From assembly GCF_007747215.1 (NCBI RefSeq), contig NZ_CP036273.1, positions 4,820,322-4,884,321 on the forward strand: 64,000 bases of DNA, written 5' to 3'. The notes under the pieces are model-generated. The model had not been told where the DNA came from and did no database searches. It saw only the letters and a program-made list of their open reading frames with translations. A program made the position numbers and the translations under genes. Shown here one piece after another: positions 35,684 to 44,345 of the stretch; position 1 is the stretch's first letter; the number at the start of each line of letters is the position of its first letter. Source of the DNA: Urbifossiella limnaea (lineage in GTDB: Bacteria; Planctomycetota; Planctomycetia; Gemmatales; Gemmataceae).

Positions 35684-36793
35684 TCAGCGTGCGAGTTCGT
35701 CGCGCACCCGGTCACTCAGCCGCGCCGCGCCGCGCCGGTTCAGGTGGATCACGTCCGCGAAGTCCGCGTCCGTCAGTCCCGCGGCCGGGCGGAGCACGCG
35801 CACGCCGCGGTCGCGCTCCAATTCGGTCAGCCGGGCACGGTACTCGGCGAACGCCGCAGGGTACGCCGCTTCCAGGTCCGCCGTCACCGGCACGTCGAGC
35901 AACAGCAGTTCGGTTCCGCCGTCGGCGCACCAGTCGATCAGGCGGTGGAGGTACTTCAGGTGCGAGCCGGTGCGGTAGTTCTGCAAGAACGGGAACGCCT
36001 GCGGCCGCACACCGGCCGCCTTCGCGGCGTCGTAGCGACCCGCCGCGAACCCGCGGGCCGGCACGTAACCGTTCCCCGCCCGCAACAACACGGCCCGTTC
36101 GCGCAGCTCGTCCGCCTCGCGGAACGCCTCCGGCGCCTGTCCGGGAAACACCTCCTCGGCCCGGCACGCCGCCCACATGCGGATGCCGTGGCGGTATTGC
36201 ACGAGGTTCGACACCCTCGCCGCGCGCCCTTGTAGGAAGTGCCGCGACACCCACTCGGCTGAATCGGGGCGGAGCCGAATCCAGTCGATCCAGTCGCCCC
36301 AGGTCATGAGCGAGTGCGGGCCGTGCGGCTCGTTGCGGCCGTCGTTCAGGTCGGTGGCGGTGATGCCGTACACGAGCACCCGCGGCTGGGTCGGGCACGC
36401 CCGCAGCACCGCGTGGTACACGTCCGAGGTTGTCGCTCCGGAGAGACCCACGGCGTAGGCGGAACGCAGTTCCCGCCCGTCGCGGACGACCCCGGCGACG
36501 CGGCCGGGGTCGATCCCCTCGGCGACCGGCGACCCGCCGACGAACACCAGGTCGCGCGGCTCGCGGGCGCAGGCCGTGACTCGGGCGGCGTAGTCGTCCG
36601 GGGAGTGCCGTTCCCAGACGTGCGCGAACCGGCCGACGAGGACGTCGGCGAGCAGCAGTAGAGCGGCGAAGTATACGAGCGTGCGGTGGCGGCGCAGAAA
36701 CCCCTCGCGGGCCGGCGGTGCGACCACGACCGTGGCGCGGACCGTCGGCGTGTGTCGGCCGAAGGGCGTCGTCTCGGTCAGCACGCGGGGCAC
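35684..36793 (-). CDS. Membrane-anchored SGNH-hydrolase-like partner of the MBOAT protein
   Basis: A 369-residue protein. A Pro/Arg-rich N-terminus leads to one helix (TLVYFAALLLLADVLVGRF, about residues 37-57), then an extracytoplasmic domain. SGNH-like marks are GGSPVAEG (possible nucleophile Ser), GLSGATTSDVYH, and DVIHLNRRGAARLSD near the C-terminus with the expected Asp and His. It ends 16 bases before the MBOAT start and is co-directional, matching AlgI-AlgX/AlgJ style pairs that O-acetylate a glycan. GTG 36793 has a GAGGG site seven bases upstream. Confidence 0.75.
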   Translation of the reverse strand: MPRVLTETTPFGRHTPTVRATVVVAPPAREGFLRRHRTLVYFAALLLLADVLVGRFAHVWERHSPDDYAARVTACAREPRDLVFVGGSPVAEGIDPGRVAGVVRDGRELRSAYAVGLSGATTSDVYHAVLRACPTQPRVLVYGITATDLNDGRNEPHGPHSLMTWGDWIDWIRLRPDSAEWVSRHFLQGRAARVSNLVQYRHGIRMWAACRAEEVFPGQAPEAFREADELRERAVLLRAGNGYVPARGFAAGRYDAAKAAGVRPQAFPFLQNYRTGSHLKYLHRLIDWCADGGTELLLLDVPVTADLEAAYPAAFAEYRARLTELERDRGVRVLRPAAGLTDADFADVIHLNRRGAARLSDRVRDELAR

Positions 36794-36879
36794 GAGCAAA
36801 CCCTCGGGGGCCGCCGAGTGTGCCAGAACCGCGACCCGCCGGGCAAGTCGAGTTCGCGCCCCGGAATTCGCCCCCGCCC

Positions 36880-36907
36880 TTGCCCGGCCCGGCGGTCCGG
36901 GTAGAAC
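36880..36907 (+). promoter_or_regulatory. Possible sigma-70-like promoter for the gene at 36963
   Basis: TTGCCC (36880-36885) and TAGAAC (36902-36907) with 16 bases between them. It lies in the 169-base divergent region between the SGNH and DUF6263-like genes. Weak by itself. Confidence 0.3.
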
Positions 36908-36962
36908 AATCGGACTAACCCACCCCGGCCCCGGCCGGACGGTCACCGCGGAGGTCGCTATC

Positions 36963-37982
36963 GTGTCGCGCGTTCGAGTCGGCGTCGCCGGCCTGTTCCT
37001 CGCCTCCCTGGCGGTGGTCGCCCTGGTCGCCTCCCGGGCCGACGCCCAGGACAAGCAATCCTTCACGCTCAAGCTCGAGAAGGACAAGGCCTTCTACCAG
37101 AAGACCGACACCGTCGTCGCCCAGATTATCAAGGTCCAGGGCCAGGACCTGACCCAGAAGCAGCAGAGCACGTTCTTCTTCAAGTGGACCCCCGAGAAGA
37201 TCGAGGGCGAGAAGGCCACCCTCAAGCAGAAGGTCGAGGGGCTGTTCATGTCCATCGACATCTCGGGCAACCCCATCATCTACGACTCGGCCAAGAAGGA
37301 GCCGGCCGGCTCGGCCAGCAACCCCGGCCTGATGGACTTCTTCAAGGGGCTGGAGGGCACCGAGTTCACCGTCGTCCTGAACACCAAGAGCGGGGCGGTC
37401 GAGAAGGTGGACGGCAAGGAAGAGCTGGCGAAGAAGCTCGGCGCCGGCAGCGCCCAGATGGACAGCCTGCTGAAGAAGATTCTCACCGACGACTCGCTGA
37501 AGCAGATGGCCGACCCGACCGCCGGCCTGCTGACGGACGCGGGCCGTGCCGTCGGCGACAAGTGGGACCGCAAGACGACCCTGAACCTCGGCCCGGTCGG
37601 CTCCTACGAGGTGAAGTACGACTTCACCTACAAGGGCAAGGACGAGAAGCTCAAGCACCTCGACCGGATCGAGGTTTCGCCGACGATCACCTTCAAGTCG
37701 CCGACCGAGAGCACCGAGGGGCTGCTGTTCAAGATCAAGTCGGGCACGCTGGAGACGAAGGCTCTGGACCCGGACCAGACGCCGAGCGTGATCCTGTTCA
37801 ACTCGGCGCTCGGGCGGATCGAGAAGGCCACCATCAGCCTGAAGATGGAAGGCGAGCTCCTCGTCGGCATCGGCGGCAACGACACAAAGGTTGCACTGTC
37901 GCAGCGGCAGACGACGACCGTCGAGCAGCAGAACGACCCGTTCCCGCCGGGCCAGGGGAGCCCGACCCCGGCGAAGAAGTAA
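36963..37982 (+). CDS. Secreted DUF6263-like protein
   Basis: A 339-residue protein with GTG start and a GGAGG site. A signal peptide (about 1-26: VGVAGLFLASLAVVALVASRADA) precedes a beta-rich, Lys-rich domain containing FFFKWTPEKIEGEKATLKQKVEGL. This type of periplasmic or outer-surface domain of unknown function is frequent in planctomycetes (DUF6263 by recollection). No catalytic motif. A GC hairpin follows at 38009-38031. Confidence 0.65.
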   Translation: MSRVRVGVAGLFLASLAVVALVASRADAQDKQSFTLKLEKDKAFYQKTDTVVAQIIKVQGQDLTQKQQSTFFFKWTPEKIEGEKATLKQKVEGLFMSIDISGNPIIYDSAKKEPAGSASNPGLMDFFKGLEGTEFTVVLNTKSGAVEKVDGKEELAKKLGAGSAQMDSLLKKILTDDSLKQMADPTAGLLTDAGRAVGDKWDRKTTLNLGPVGSYEVKYDFTYKGKDEKLKHLDRIEVSPTITFKSPTESTEGLLFKIKSGTLETKALDPDQTPSVILFNSALGRIEKATISLKMEGELLVGIGGNDTKVALSQRQTTTVEQQNDPFPPGQGSPTPAKK

Positions 37983-38008
37983 CGACCGACTGAGTTCGGT
38001 CCCCTGCC

Positions 38009-38031
38009 CCGCCCGGCCTCGCGCCGGGCGG
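38009..38031 (+). terminator. Short GC hairpin after the DUF6263-like gene
   Basis: Nine-bp perfect stem 38009-38017 / 38023-38031 with loop CTCGC, 21 bases before the rfbD start. No T run beyond GTTTC. Confidence 0.4.
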
Positions 38032-38051
38032 CGGCGTTTCCCGGAGCCGTC

Positions 38052-38918
38052 ATGCGCGTCGCCGTCCTCGGCGCGGCCGGCCAACTCGGCCGCGACCTGT
38101 GCCCCCGCCTGTCGGGCACCGTGGTGCCGCTCTCTCGCGCCCACATCGACCTTGAGAAGCCGGAGACGATCGCGGCGCACCTCGCCGCCGACCGGCCGGA
38201 CGTCCTCGTCAATTGCGCCGCGTACAACTTTGTGGACAAGGCCGAGGCCGACCCCGGCCCCGCGTTCGCGGCCAACGGCCTCGGCGTGCGCCTGCTCGCG
38301 CAGGCGTGTGCCACGGCCGGCGTGAAGCTCGTCCACGTCAGCACCGACTACGTGTTCGGCCTCGACGCCGACCGTACCACGCCGTTCACCGAGGACGACG
38401 CCCCGGGGCCGGTGAGCGCCTACGGGCTGAGCAAGCTGGTCGGCGAGTACGCGACCCGTGCGGCGCACCCCGGGCACCTCGTGGTGCGAACGTGTGGCCT
38501 GTACGGCGTGTGGGGGAGCGGCGGAAAGGGCGGCAATTTCGTGGAGACGATGCTCCGAGTCGCCGGCCAGGGGAAGCCCTTGCGAGTCGTGAACGACCAG
38601 CGCTGTACCCCGAGCTACACCGCCGACGTGGCCGAAGCCGTCGCCGGGCTGGTGCGGGCCGGGGCGAGTGGGTTGTACCACGTAACCAATTCCGGTTCCT
38701 GCACCTGGTACGAGCTGGCGGCCGAAATCTTCCGCCGCGCGGGAGTGACGGCCGACCTGTCGCCGATCACGAGCGCACAGTTCGCCGCTCCGGCGCGGCG
38801 GCCGCCGTACAGCGTGCTGTCGAACGCGAAACTGGCAGCGGCAGGCGTGCCCGCACCGCGCCCGTGGCCGGAAGCGCTGGCCGCATACCTGGAGGAAAGG
38901 GCCAGGCCGCGAGCGTGA
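38052..38918 (+). CDS. rfbD: dTDP-4-dehydrorhamnose reductase
   Basis: A 288-residue short-chain dehydrogenase/reductase. It shows the nucleotide-binding loop GAAGQLG at residues 8-14, STDYVF, and the catalytic YGLSK (Tyr/Lys). It performs the last step of dTDP-L-rhamnose synthesis, reducing dTDP-4-dehydrorhamnose with NAD(P)H. The other rml/rfb genes are not in the window. ATG 38052 begins the first strand directly. Confidence 0.92.
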   Translation: MRVAVLGAAGQLGRDLCPRLSGTVVPLSRAHIDLEKPETIAAHLAADRPDVLVNCAAYNFVDKAEADPGPAFAANGLGVRLLAQACATAGVKLVHVSTDYVFGLDADRTTPFTEDDAPGPVSAYGLSKLVGEYATRAAHPGHLVVRTCGLYGVWGSGGKGGNFVETMLRVAGQGKPLRVVNDQRCTPSYTADVAEAVAGLVRAGASGLYHVTNSGSCTWYELAAEIFRRAGVTADLSPITSAQFAAPARRPPYSVLSNAKLAAAGVPAPRPWPEALAAYLEERARPRA

Positions 38919-38932
38919 TTGTTCACACGAAC

Positions 38933-38962
38933 GAAACCCACCGGTCCCAGCCGGTGGGTTTC
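38933..38962 (+). terminator. Terminator after rfbD
   Basis: Perfect 12-bp stem 38933-38944 / 38951-38962, loop TCCCAG. It starts 15 bases after the stop. Confidence 0.75.
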
Positions 38963-39013
38963 TCACTTCCCCTCCTTGACTCCGCCCGCTCCACAGCGGA
39001 TACTACACGTATC

Positions 39014-39028
39014 TGAGATTGCGTCTCA
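39014..39028 (+). promoter_or_regulatory. Fur-like inverted repeat before the feo operon
   Basis: TGAGA-TTGCG-TCTCA, a dyad of 15 bases, 23 bases before the feoA ATG. The outer arms match the TGAGAATnATTCTCA form of Fur boxes, while the centre does not. Placement before ferrous-iron genes supports a metal-responsive operator. Confidence 0.45.
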
Positions 39029-39051
39029 ATAAGCCGTCGGCCGAGGTGGCG

Positions 39052-39291
39052 ATGCTGCCGCTGGACATGCTGCGGGCCGGGGAGTGGGCCGAGGTCGAGG
39101 ACGTCAGTGGCCAACCCGCATGGGTCGGCCGCCTGGCCGAGCTCGGCATCCGCCAGGGCTGCCGTGTACAGGTCGTGCAGCCGGGCTCGCCGTGCCTGCT
39201 GAACGTGGCCGGGTGCAGGCTGTGCCTCCGCCCCGGCGAGTGCTCGCAAATCCTCGTCCGCCCGGTGGACGACACGCCGGCAGTCGTCTGA
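39052..39291 (+). CDS. feoA: FeoA-domain protein (first copy)
   Basis: A 79-residue SH3-like FeoA protein, a cytosolic partner thought to modulate FeoB. It has the typical LAELGIRQGCRVQVVQPGSP turn and ends in a beta strand with an acidic tail. ATG 39052 is preferred: a GAGG site lies five bases upstream and the Fur-like dyad lies outside the coding region. TTG 39019 would extend the protein by 11 residues into the dyad. Its stop overlaps the next start by one base (TGATG). Confidence 0.88.
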   Translation: MLPLDMLRAGEWAEVEDVSGQPAWVGRLAELGIRQGCRVQVVQPGSPCLLNVAGCRLCLRPGECSQILVRPVDDTPAVV

Positions 39292-39518
39292 TGCCCACCC
39301 TCGCCGACCTCCGCCCCGGCCAGTCCGCCACCGTCGTGTCCCTCGCCGGCGACCCCGCCCTCGTCCAGCGGCTGTACGAACTCGGCCTGTTCGAGGGCGA
39401 GCCGGTCGAGGTGCTGGCCCTCGCCCCACTCGGCGACCCGGTCGAGGTGCGCGTCGGCAACAGCCGGCTGTCGCTCCGCAAGGCCGAGGCCGCGAACGTC
39501 ACCGTGACCGCGTCCTAG
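39291..39518 (+). CDS. feoA: FeoA-domain protein (second copy)
   Basis: A 75-residue FeoA protein (VQRLYELGLFEGEPVEVLALAPLGDPVEVRVGNSRLSLRKAEA) with ATG 39291 overlapping the stop of the first copy. The two copies share the LGxxxGxxV turn but are otherwise different, so this is an old duplication, not a recent one. It precedes feoB by 39 bases. Two small SH3-like proteins may pair with the FeoB G domain and its C-terminus. Confidence 0.9.
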   Translation: MPTLADLRPGQSATVVSLAGDPALVQRLYELGLFEGEPVEVLALAPLGDPVEVRVGNSRLSLRKAEAANVTVTAS

Positions 39519-39557
39519 CTTCCTGCCCCCTTCCGACGGCTGACGCCGCCGGCTCGG

Positions 39558-41759
39558 ATGATGACCACCATCAAGACGCTCACTGTCGCGCTCGTCGGCA
39601 ACCCGAACGCCGGAAAGTCGACGCTGTTCAACGCCCTGTCCGGGCTGCGGCAGCGCGTCGGAAACTACCCCGGCGTCACCGTCGAGTTGAAGAAGGGCCG
39701 CCTCGACGCCGGCGAGACGCCGGTCGAGCTGATCGACCTTCCGGGCACGTACAGCCTGGCGGCCCGCAGCCCGGACGAGATGGTCGCCGTCGACCTGCTG
39801 TTGGGCCGGCGCCCGGAAGAACCGCGGCCGGACGTGGTGGTGTCCGTCGTGGACGCGACCAACCTCGACCGCCACCTCTACCTCACGAGCCAACTGCTCG
39901 ACCTGGGCGAACCCGTCGTCGTCGCCGTGAACATGACCGACGCGGCCGCGGCGCAGGGCGTCCGCATCGACTACGAAAAGCTGTCGCGGGAACTCGGCGT
40001 GCCCGTGGTGCCGATCCAGGCGAACAAGGGCGTCGGCCTCGACGTGCTGACGAGACGGATTCTCACCGCCGCGGGCACCGAGCCTCCGCGCGGGCCGGCC
40101 TTCCCCGTCGAGTTCGAGAAGGAAGTTGCCGCGCTGCAGCCCGCGCTAAGCGACGTGCCCGGCGTCCTCGTGCGGCGGTTGATCCTCGACGTGAACGGCT
40201 ACGTCGAGCAGTGGCTCGTCGGCACCCAGGGGGACGGGCTGAAGGCGCGGCTGGCCGACGCCCGACAGCGGCTCGCGGCGGCCGGCCACCCGGTTCCCGC
40301 GGTCGAGGCGCGGACGCGCTTCGGCTGGGTGCGAAACGCCGTCGCCGCGGCCGTGACCAGACCCGCCGTGCGGCCGACGACGTGGACCGACCGGCTCGAC
40401 CGGGTACTGACGCACCGCGTTTGGGGCACCCTGGCGTTCCTGGCCGTGATGTTCCTGGTGTTCCAGACGATCTTCACGTGGGCGAAGCCGCTCATGGAGA
40501 CGATCGACGCCGGCCGTGAGTGGGCGGCGAAGGGCGTGGAAGGGTCGATGGACCCAGGCCCGCTGCGGGCGCTGCTCGTGGACGGCGTCGTGAAGGGCGT
40601 CGGCAGTGTGGTCATCTTCCTGCCGCAGATCCTGATCCTGTTCGGCTTCATCGCCGTGCTGGAAGACTGCGGCTACATGGCCCGCGCCGCGTTCCTGATG
40701 GACCGGCTGATGAGCCGGTGCGGGCTGAGCGGCAAGTCGTTCATCCCGATGCTTTCGTCGGTGGCGTGCGCCATCCCCGGCATCATGAGCACGCGCGTGA
40801 TCGAGAATCGTCGCGACCGGCTGACCACGATCCTGGTCGCCCCGTTGATGAGCTGCTCGGCCCGGCTGCCGGTGTACGTGCTCCTCATCGCCGCGTTCCT
40901 GCCGGTGAAGTCGGACGAGAATCCCGACGGCTTCGGCTGGTGGGTTCCGGGGCTGACGCTCTTCGCCATGTACCTCATCGGCTTCGTCGCCGCCCCGGTG
41001 GTGGCGCTGCTGTTGAAGCGGACGCTGCTCCGCGGCGCGACGCCGGTGTTCGTGATGGAGTTGCCGGCGTACAAGCGGCCGACGCTGCGGGCGGTCGTGC
41101 GGCGGATGGTGGAAGCGGGCTGGGCGTTCGTCCGCCGGGCGGGCACGGTCATCCTCGCGGCGATGGTCCTGATCTGGGCGTCGCTGTACTTCCCGCACAC
41201 CGACGCGGCGGGCGTCTCCTACGAGGACCGCGTCGCCGGTGCGGAGGCGAAAAAGGACGCGGCCGGCGAGGACGAGGAGGCGGTCGCCGCGGCCGAGAAG
41301 GAGCGGAACGCGATCAACGGCGAGTGGAAGCGGAACAGCTACCTGGGCCGCGTCGGGCGGGCGATGGAGCCGGCGTTCGCGCCGCTGGGCTGGGACTGGC
41401 GGATCGGCACCGCGGCGATGGCGAGCTTTCCCGCGCGCGAGGTCGTGGTCGGGATGCTCGGCATGGTGTACGACGTGGGCGAGTACACCGGCGAGGACGG
41501 CTCGGCACTCGCGGAGGTGATGCGGAAGGAGTGGGCGGCGAGCGGCGCGGCGGCGAGCTACCCGGTGCCGGTCGCGTTGTCGCTGATGGTGTTCGTGGCG
41601 CTGTGCCTCCAGTGCGTCTCGACGCTCGCCGTGATGCGCCGCGAGACGGGGAACTGGTGGTGGCCGGCGTTCACGTTCGCGTACATGACGGGGCTGGCCT
41701 ACGTCGGGGCGCTGGTGACGTTCCAGGTCGGGCGGTTGGTCGTGGACGCGATGAAGTGA
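39558..41759 (+). CDS. feoB: Ferrous iron transporter FeoB
   Basis: A 733-residue FeoB, the inner-membrane Fe2+ importer. The N-terminal G domain shows G1 GNPNAGKS (14-21), DLPG (60-63) and NMTD (125-128). A GDI-like helical region follows, then eight or more helices with two Gate motifs, including FLPQILILFGFIAVLEDCGYMARAAF and CSARLPVYVLL. A charged insert (about 558-590, AEKERNAINGEWKR) sits before the last helices. Start ATG 39558. It ends 27 bases before a small Cys-rich gene that belongs to the operon. Confidence 0.96.
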   Translation: MMTTIKTLTVALVGNPNAGKSTLFNALSGLRQRVGNYPGVTVELKKGRLDAGETPVELIDLPGTYSLAARSPDEMVAVDLLLGRRPEEPRPDVVVSVVDATNLDRHLYLTSQLLDLGEPVVVAVNMTDAAAAQGVRIDYEKLSRELGVPVVPIQANKGVGLDVLTRRILTAAGTEPPRGPAFPVEFEKEVAALQPALSDVPGVLVRRLILDVNGYVEQWLVGTQGDGLKARLADARQRLAAAGHPVPAVEARTRFGWVRNAVAAAVTRPAVRPTTWTDRLDRVLTHRVWGTLAFLAVMFLVFQTIFTWAKPLMETIDAGREWAAKGVEGSMDPGPLRALLVDGVVKGVGSVVIFLPQILILFGFIAVLEDCGYMARAAFLMDRLMSRCGLSGKSFIPMLSSVACAIPGIMSTRVIENRRDRLTTILVAPLMSCSARLPVYVLLIAAFLPVKSDENPDGFGWWVPGLTLFAMYLIGFVAAPVVALLLKRTLLRGATPVFVMELPAYKRPTLRAVVRRMVEAGWAFVRRAGTVILAAMVLIWASLYFPHTDAAGVSYEDRVAGAEAKKDAAGEDEEAVAAAEKERNAINGEWKRNSYLGRVGRAMEPAFAPLGWDWRIGTAAMASFPAREVVVGMLGMVYDVGEYTGEDGSALAEVMRKEWAASGAAASYPVPVALSLMVFVALCLQCVSTLAVMRRETGNWWWPAFTFAYMTGLAYVGALVTFQVGRLVVDAMK

Positions 41760-41786
41760 GCCGGGCGCGCCGAACAGGGGGACGTG

Positions 41787-41957
41787 ATGCAACTCGCTGC
41801 CGTGATCGTGATCGTGAGCCTGGCGGCCGGCTACGTGCTGCGGTCGGCCTGGCGGACGGTCGTGGGCCGCAAGGCCGGTTGCGGCTCGGGCTGCGGGAAG
41901 TGCGCCGCGCCGGTGGTACCGACGGTTCCCGGGCGTATCTCGCTCCCGCTTGCGTGA
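41787..41957 (+). CDS. FeoB-associated Cys-rich membrane protein
   Basis: A 56-residue gene often missed because of its size. Translation gives one N-terminal membrane helix (MQLAAVIVIVSLAAGYVLRS), a basic stretch, then the cluster CGSGCGKC (Cys at 32, 36 and 39) and a Pro-rich tail. Small single-helix proteins with a CxxxCxxC cluster directly after feoB are known as FeoB-associated Cys-rich proteins, often taken as FeoC-like. A GGGGG site lies about six bases before ATG 41787. Confidence 0.8.
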   Translation: MQLAAVIVIVSLAAGYVLRSAWRTVVGRKAGCGSGCGKCAAPVVPTVPGRISLPLA

Positions 41958-41967
41958 CAACCCGCTG

Positions 41968-43650
41968 TCACTTCAGCGGCCGCACCGGCCGGATCCGCAC
42001 GGCCAACCGCACGCCCGTCTCCGTCCCGCGGACCACCACGTCGGCCCGCTCCACGGGTTCGAGCAGCACCATCAGTTGGTCGAACGTGCGGCCGGCGTCG
42101 GCGTCGCCGAGCACCCGCGCGAGTGCGTCGCGGTGCTCGCCCAAGTACGCCCCCAGCGCCCGCCCCGAGAGTCGGGCGATCACCGCCTCGCCCGCCGGGG
42201 GCTCCGCGTCCGACGGCGGGCGGAAGCGGCGGACCGCGTCCGGGGTGGTGGCCAGAATGAGGTACCCGCCCTTCACCGCGAACGCCGGCCGTACCCCCGC
42301 CGGGAACGCTTTCTCGCCGCTCAGCGTCGTCACCCGGCCGTCCGCAGTCACTTCGTCGTCGATCTCGATCTGGTCGGCGTGCTTTGCGTTGTACGCCACC
42401 CGCGCCGCCGCGAACCCGAAGCCCACCGCCCGCTCGACCGCCCGCGTCACGTCGGCGTCCCCCTTCAGCCGAACCGCGCCGACGAGTACGGGCAGCGGCC
42501 CGGCCCCCGCCGCGGGCGGCTCCGCCCACACGGTCCAGTCGGGGCCGAGCGCTTCCAACACCCGTGGCAACCGGTCCCGCCCCAGCACCGGGCCGAGGTA
42601 GCTGCCGAGCGTCGAATCGATCGCCGCGCGCCCGGGCTCGGGCAGCACGGCCCGCAGCGCCTCCACCGCCTCCGCGGCCCGGAAGCGGACTGCGACCGCG
42701 CCGAGGGCGTGGTCCGGCACGGCCGCCCACAGCGCCGACGGCGCGCGCCCGCCGGTCAACCACGCCCGCGCCGCCGGCGCCAGTTCGCCGGGTCGGAAGT
42801 CGAGCGCCACGCCCGCCTCGATCCCTTCGCCGAGCGTCAGATAGATTGCAGCCGCGTCGAGCGCCCGCCACGCCTCGCCGAACCGCCCGAGGAACGCCCG
42901 CTCGTCCGCGCCCGCGGCAGCGGTCTTGGCGGCGAGTTCGGCGTCGAGCGGCCGCGGGTTCACCAGCACGACGACGACCGCGTCAGCGACGCCGAGCCGG
43001 CCGAGCTTCGCCGCCAGCGCCGGGGCGCGGTCGGTGGGCTCGGTGCGGTCGCGGTCGATGACCGCCCTCACGTCGGCTTCCGACCGCGAGAACGCGAACA
43101 CGCCGTTCCGCAGGGTGTAGAACTCGTCGGTACCGTCTGTCCGGCGGCGGACGTGGTACGCGGCCCCGCCGTGCTCGCGGCGCTCGACCGCCTTGAGCTC
43201 CCCGTCGCGCGTCTGGAGGTCGTTCAGCCGCTCGACCAGTCGCGACAGCGTCGCCGGAACGCGCGGGCGGATCAGGATCACCATCCGCTCGGCAGCGGGG
43301 TTGTTGGCCGGGGCTGGTGAGTACGCGAAGCCGACGGCGTCGCCGAGCACGTCGGCCGCCACCTCGTCCGGCGTCGTGCCCAGCGCGGCGAGGGCCGTCC
43401 GAAACCCGTCGCGGGCGTCGCCGAACTTCAACCCCGCAGCCACTGACTGGCCGAGCGGCGTCGACGGGAACCACGCCGCGAATGGCGACCCCATCACGGC
43501 CTTGGCGTGTGACGCGCCGTTCTGCACCAGGCCGACGACGGCCGCGTCCGGCGGCACGACGCGGAGGAGGTCGTCGCGCGGGGCGGCGGTCGACGGCGCG
43601 GCCGCGACCAGCGCGACGGCCAGCGCGGCGAGAGAGCGGACCCGCGTCAT
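41968..43650 (-). CDS. Secreted protein of unknown function downstream of the sigma/anti-sigma pair
   Basis: A 560-residue protein with a signal peptide (MTRVRSLAALAVALVAAAPSTAA). The rest alternates helical and beta segments with Ala/Arg/Asp-rich composition. Lines such as DDLLRVVPPDAAVVGLVQN and SGEKAFPAGVRPAFAVKGGYLILATTPDAVRRF resemble the DUF3352-like secreted proteins of planctomycetes. No catalytic motif. It is the third gene of the minus-strand set sigma - anti-sigma - this, with only 14 bases before it, and is probably a target or companion of that regulon. Confidence 0.7.
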   Translation of the reverse strand: MTRVRSLAALAVALVAAAPSTAAPRDDLLRVVPPDAAVVGLVQNGASHAKAVMGSPFAAWFPSTPLGQSVAAGLKFGDARDGFRTALAALGTTPDEVAADVLGDAVGFAYSPAPANNPAAERMVILIRPRVPATLSRLVERLNDLQTRDGELKAVERREHGGAAYHVRRRTDGTDEFYTLRNGVFAFSRSEADVRAVIDRDRTEPTDRAPALAAKLGRLGVADAVVVVLVNPRPLDAELAAKTAAAGADERAFLGRFGEAWRALDAAAIYLTLGEGIEAGVALDFRPGELAPAARAWLTGGRAPSALWAAVPDHALGAVAVRFRAAEAVEALRAVLPEPGRAAIDSTLGSYLGPVLGRDRLPRVLEALGPDWTVWAEPPAAGAGPLPVLVGAVRLKGDADVTRAVERAVGFGFAAARVAYNAKHADQIEIDDEVTADGRVTTLSGEKAFPAGVRPAFAVKGGYLILATTPDAVRRFRPPSDAEPPAGEAVIARLSGRALGAYLGEHRDALARVLGDADAGRTFDQLMVLLEPVERADVVVRGTETGVRLAVRIRPVRPLK

Positions 43651-43664
43651 GGGGAATCCGTGGC

Positions 43665-44339
43665 TCAGGACTTGGGGCGGGCCGACGACGAGAACACGTT
43701 CACGTCGCGGAGCAGCCGGCTGAACGCCTTCTGTGTCGTGCCGGCGACCGGTTCGAGGCCCGTGCGGGCGGCGGCGGGAAGCTCGGCGATCGACGCCGCG
43801 GCGGGGGCCACGGTGTCACCCGCCGGCGTCGGCATCGGCGGGAACATGGCGTCGGCGATCGACGCGAGCACCTTCGGCGCCGCGGCCGCGGGCTCGGTCA
43901 GCGGCCGCGACGACTCGCGGAACGCGTCACCCGCCTTCGCCAACTCGGCCGACACCCGCACCGGCGGCGCGGACCGCGTCGCCTCGACGACCACCTGTCG
44001 ATCGGCAGTTGAATTGAGCAGCCACGCGGCGACCAGCAGCGACGCGGCGACCGCGAACCCGGCACCAGCCGTTGCCAGCAACCGTCGGCTGCTCGGTTCC
44101 GGGCGGTCGGCACGGACGGCCGCCAGAACGCCGTCTGCGAACCCGGGCGGCACCGCGATCGGTTCCGGCGGCACTGCCAGCGCCGCGAGCAGTACCCGCG
44201 CTTCGGCCACGCGCGCCCGGCAAGCGGCGCACGTGAGCACGTGGGCGTCGGCGTCGAAGTCGGGGCGGTGGCCGTCGAGCACGGCTTGAATCGCCGAGCC
44301 GACGCGGTCGCAGTCGGCGATCGGAAGCGGGGCGGGCAT
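43665..44339 (-). CDS. Zinc-finger anti-sigma factor
   Basis: A 224-residue protein. The cytosolic N-terminal part has HVLTCAACRARV, the HxxxCxxC zinc motif of ZAS/zf-HC2 anti-sigma domains. One helix (GAGFAVAASLLVAAWLL, about 91-108) crosses the membrane, and an Ala/Pro/Thr-rich external part follows. It would hold the ECF sigma factor encoded 6 bases upstream until a signal triggers release. ATG 44339. Confidence 0.85.
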   Translation of the reverse strand: MPAPLPIADCDRVGSAIQAVLDGHRPDFDADAHVLTCAACRARVAEARVLLAALAVPPEPIAVPPGFADGVLAAVRADRPEPSSRRLLATAGAGFAVAASLLVAAWLLNSTADRQVVVEATRSAPPVRVSAELAKAGDAFRESSRPLTEPAAAAPKVLASIADAMFPPMPTPAGDTVAPAAASIAELPAAARTGLEPVAGTTQKAFSRLLRDVNVFSSSARPKS

Positions 44340-44345
44340 GTCAGA

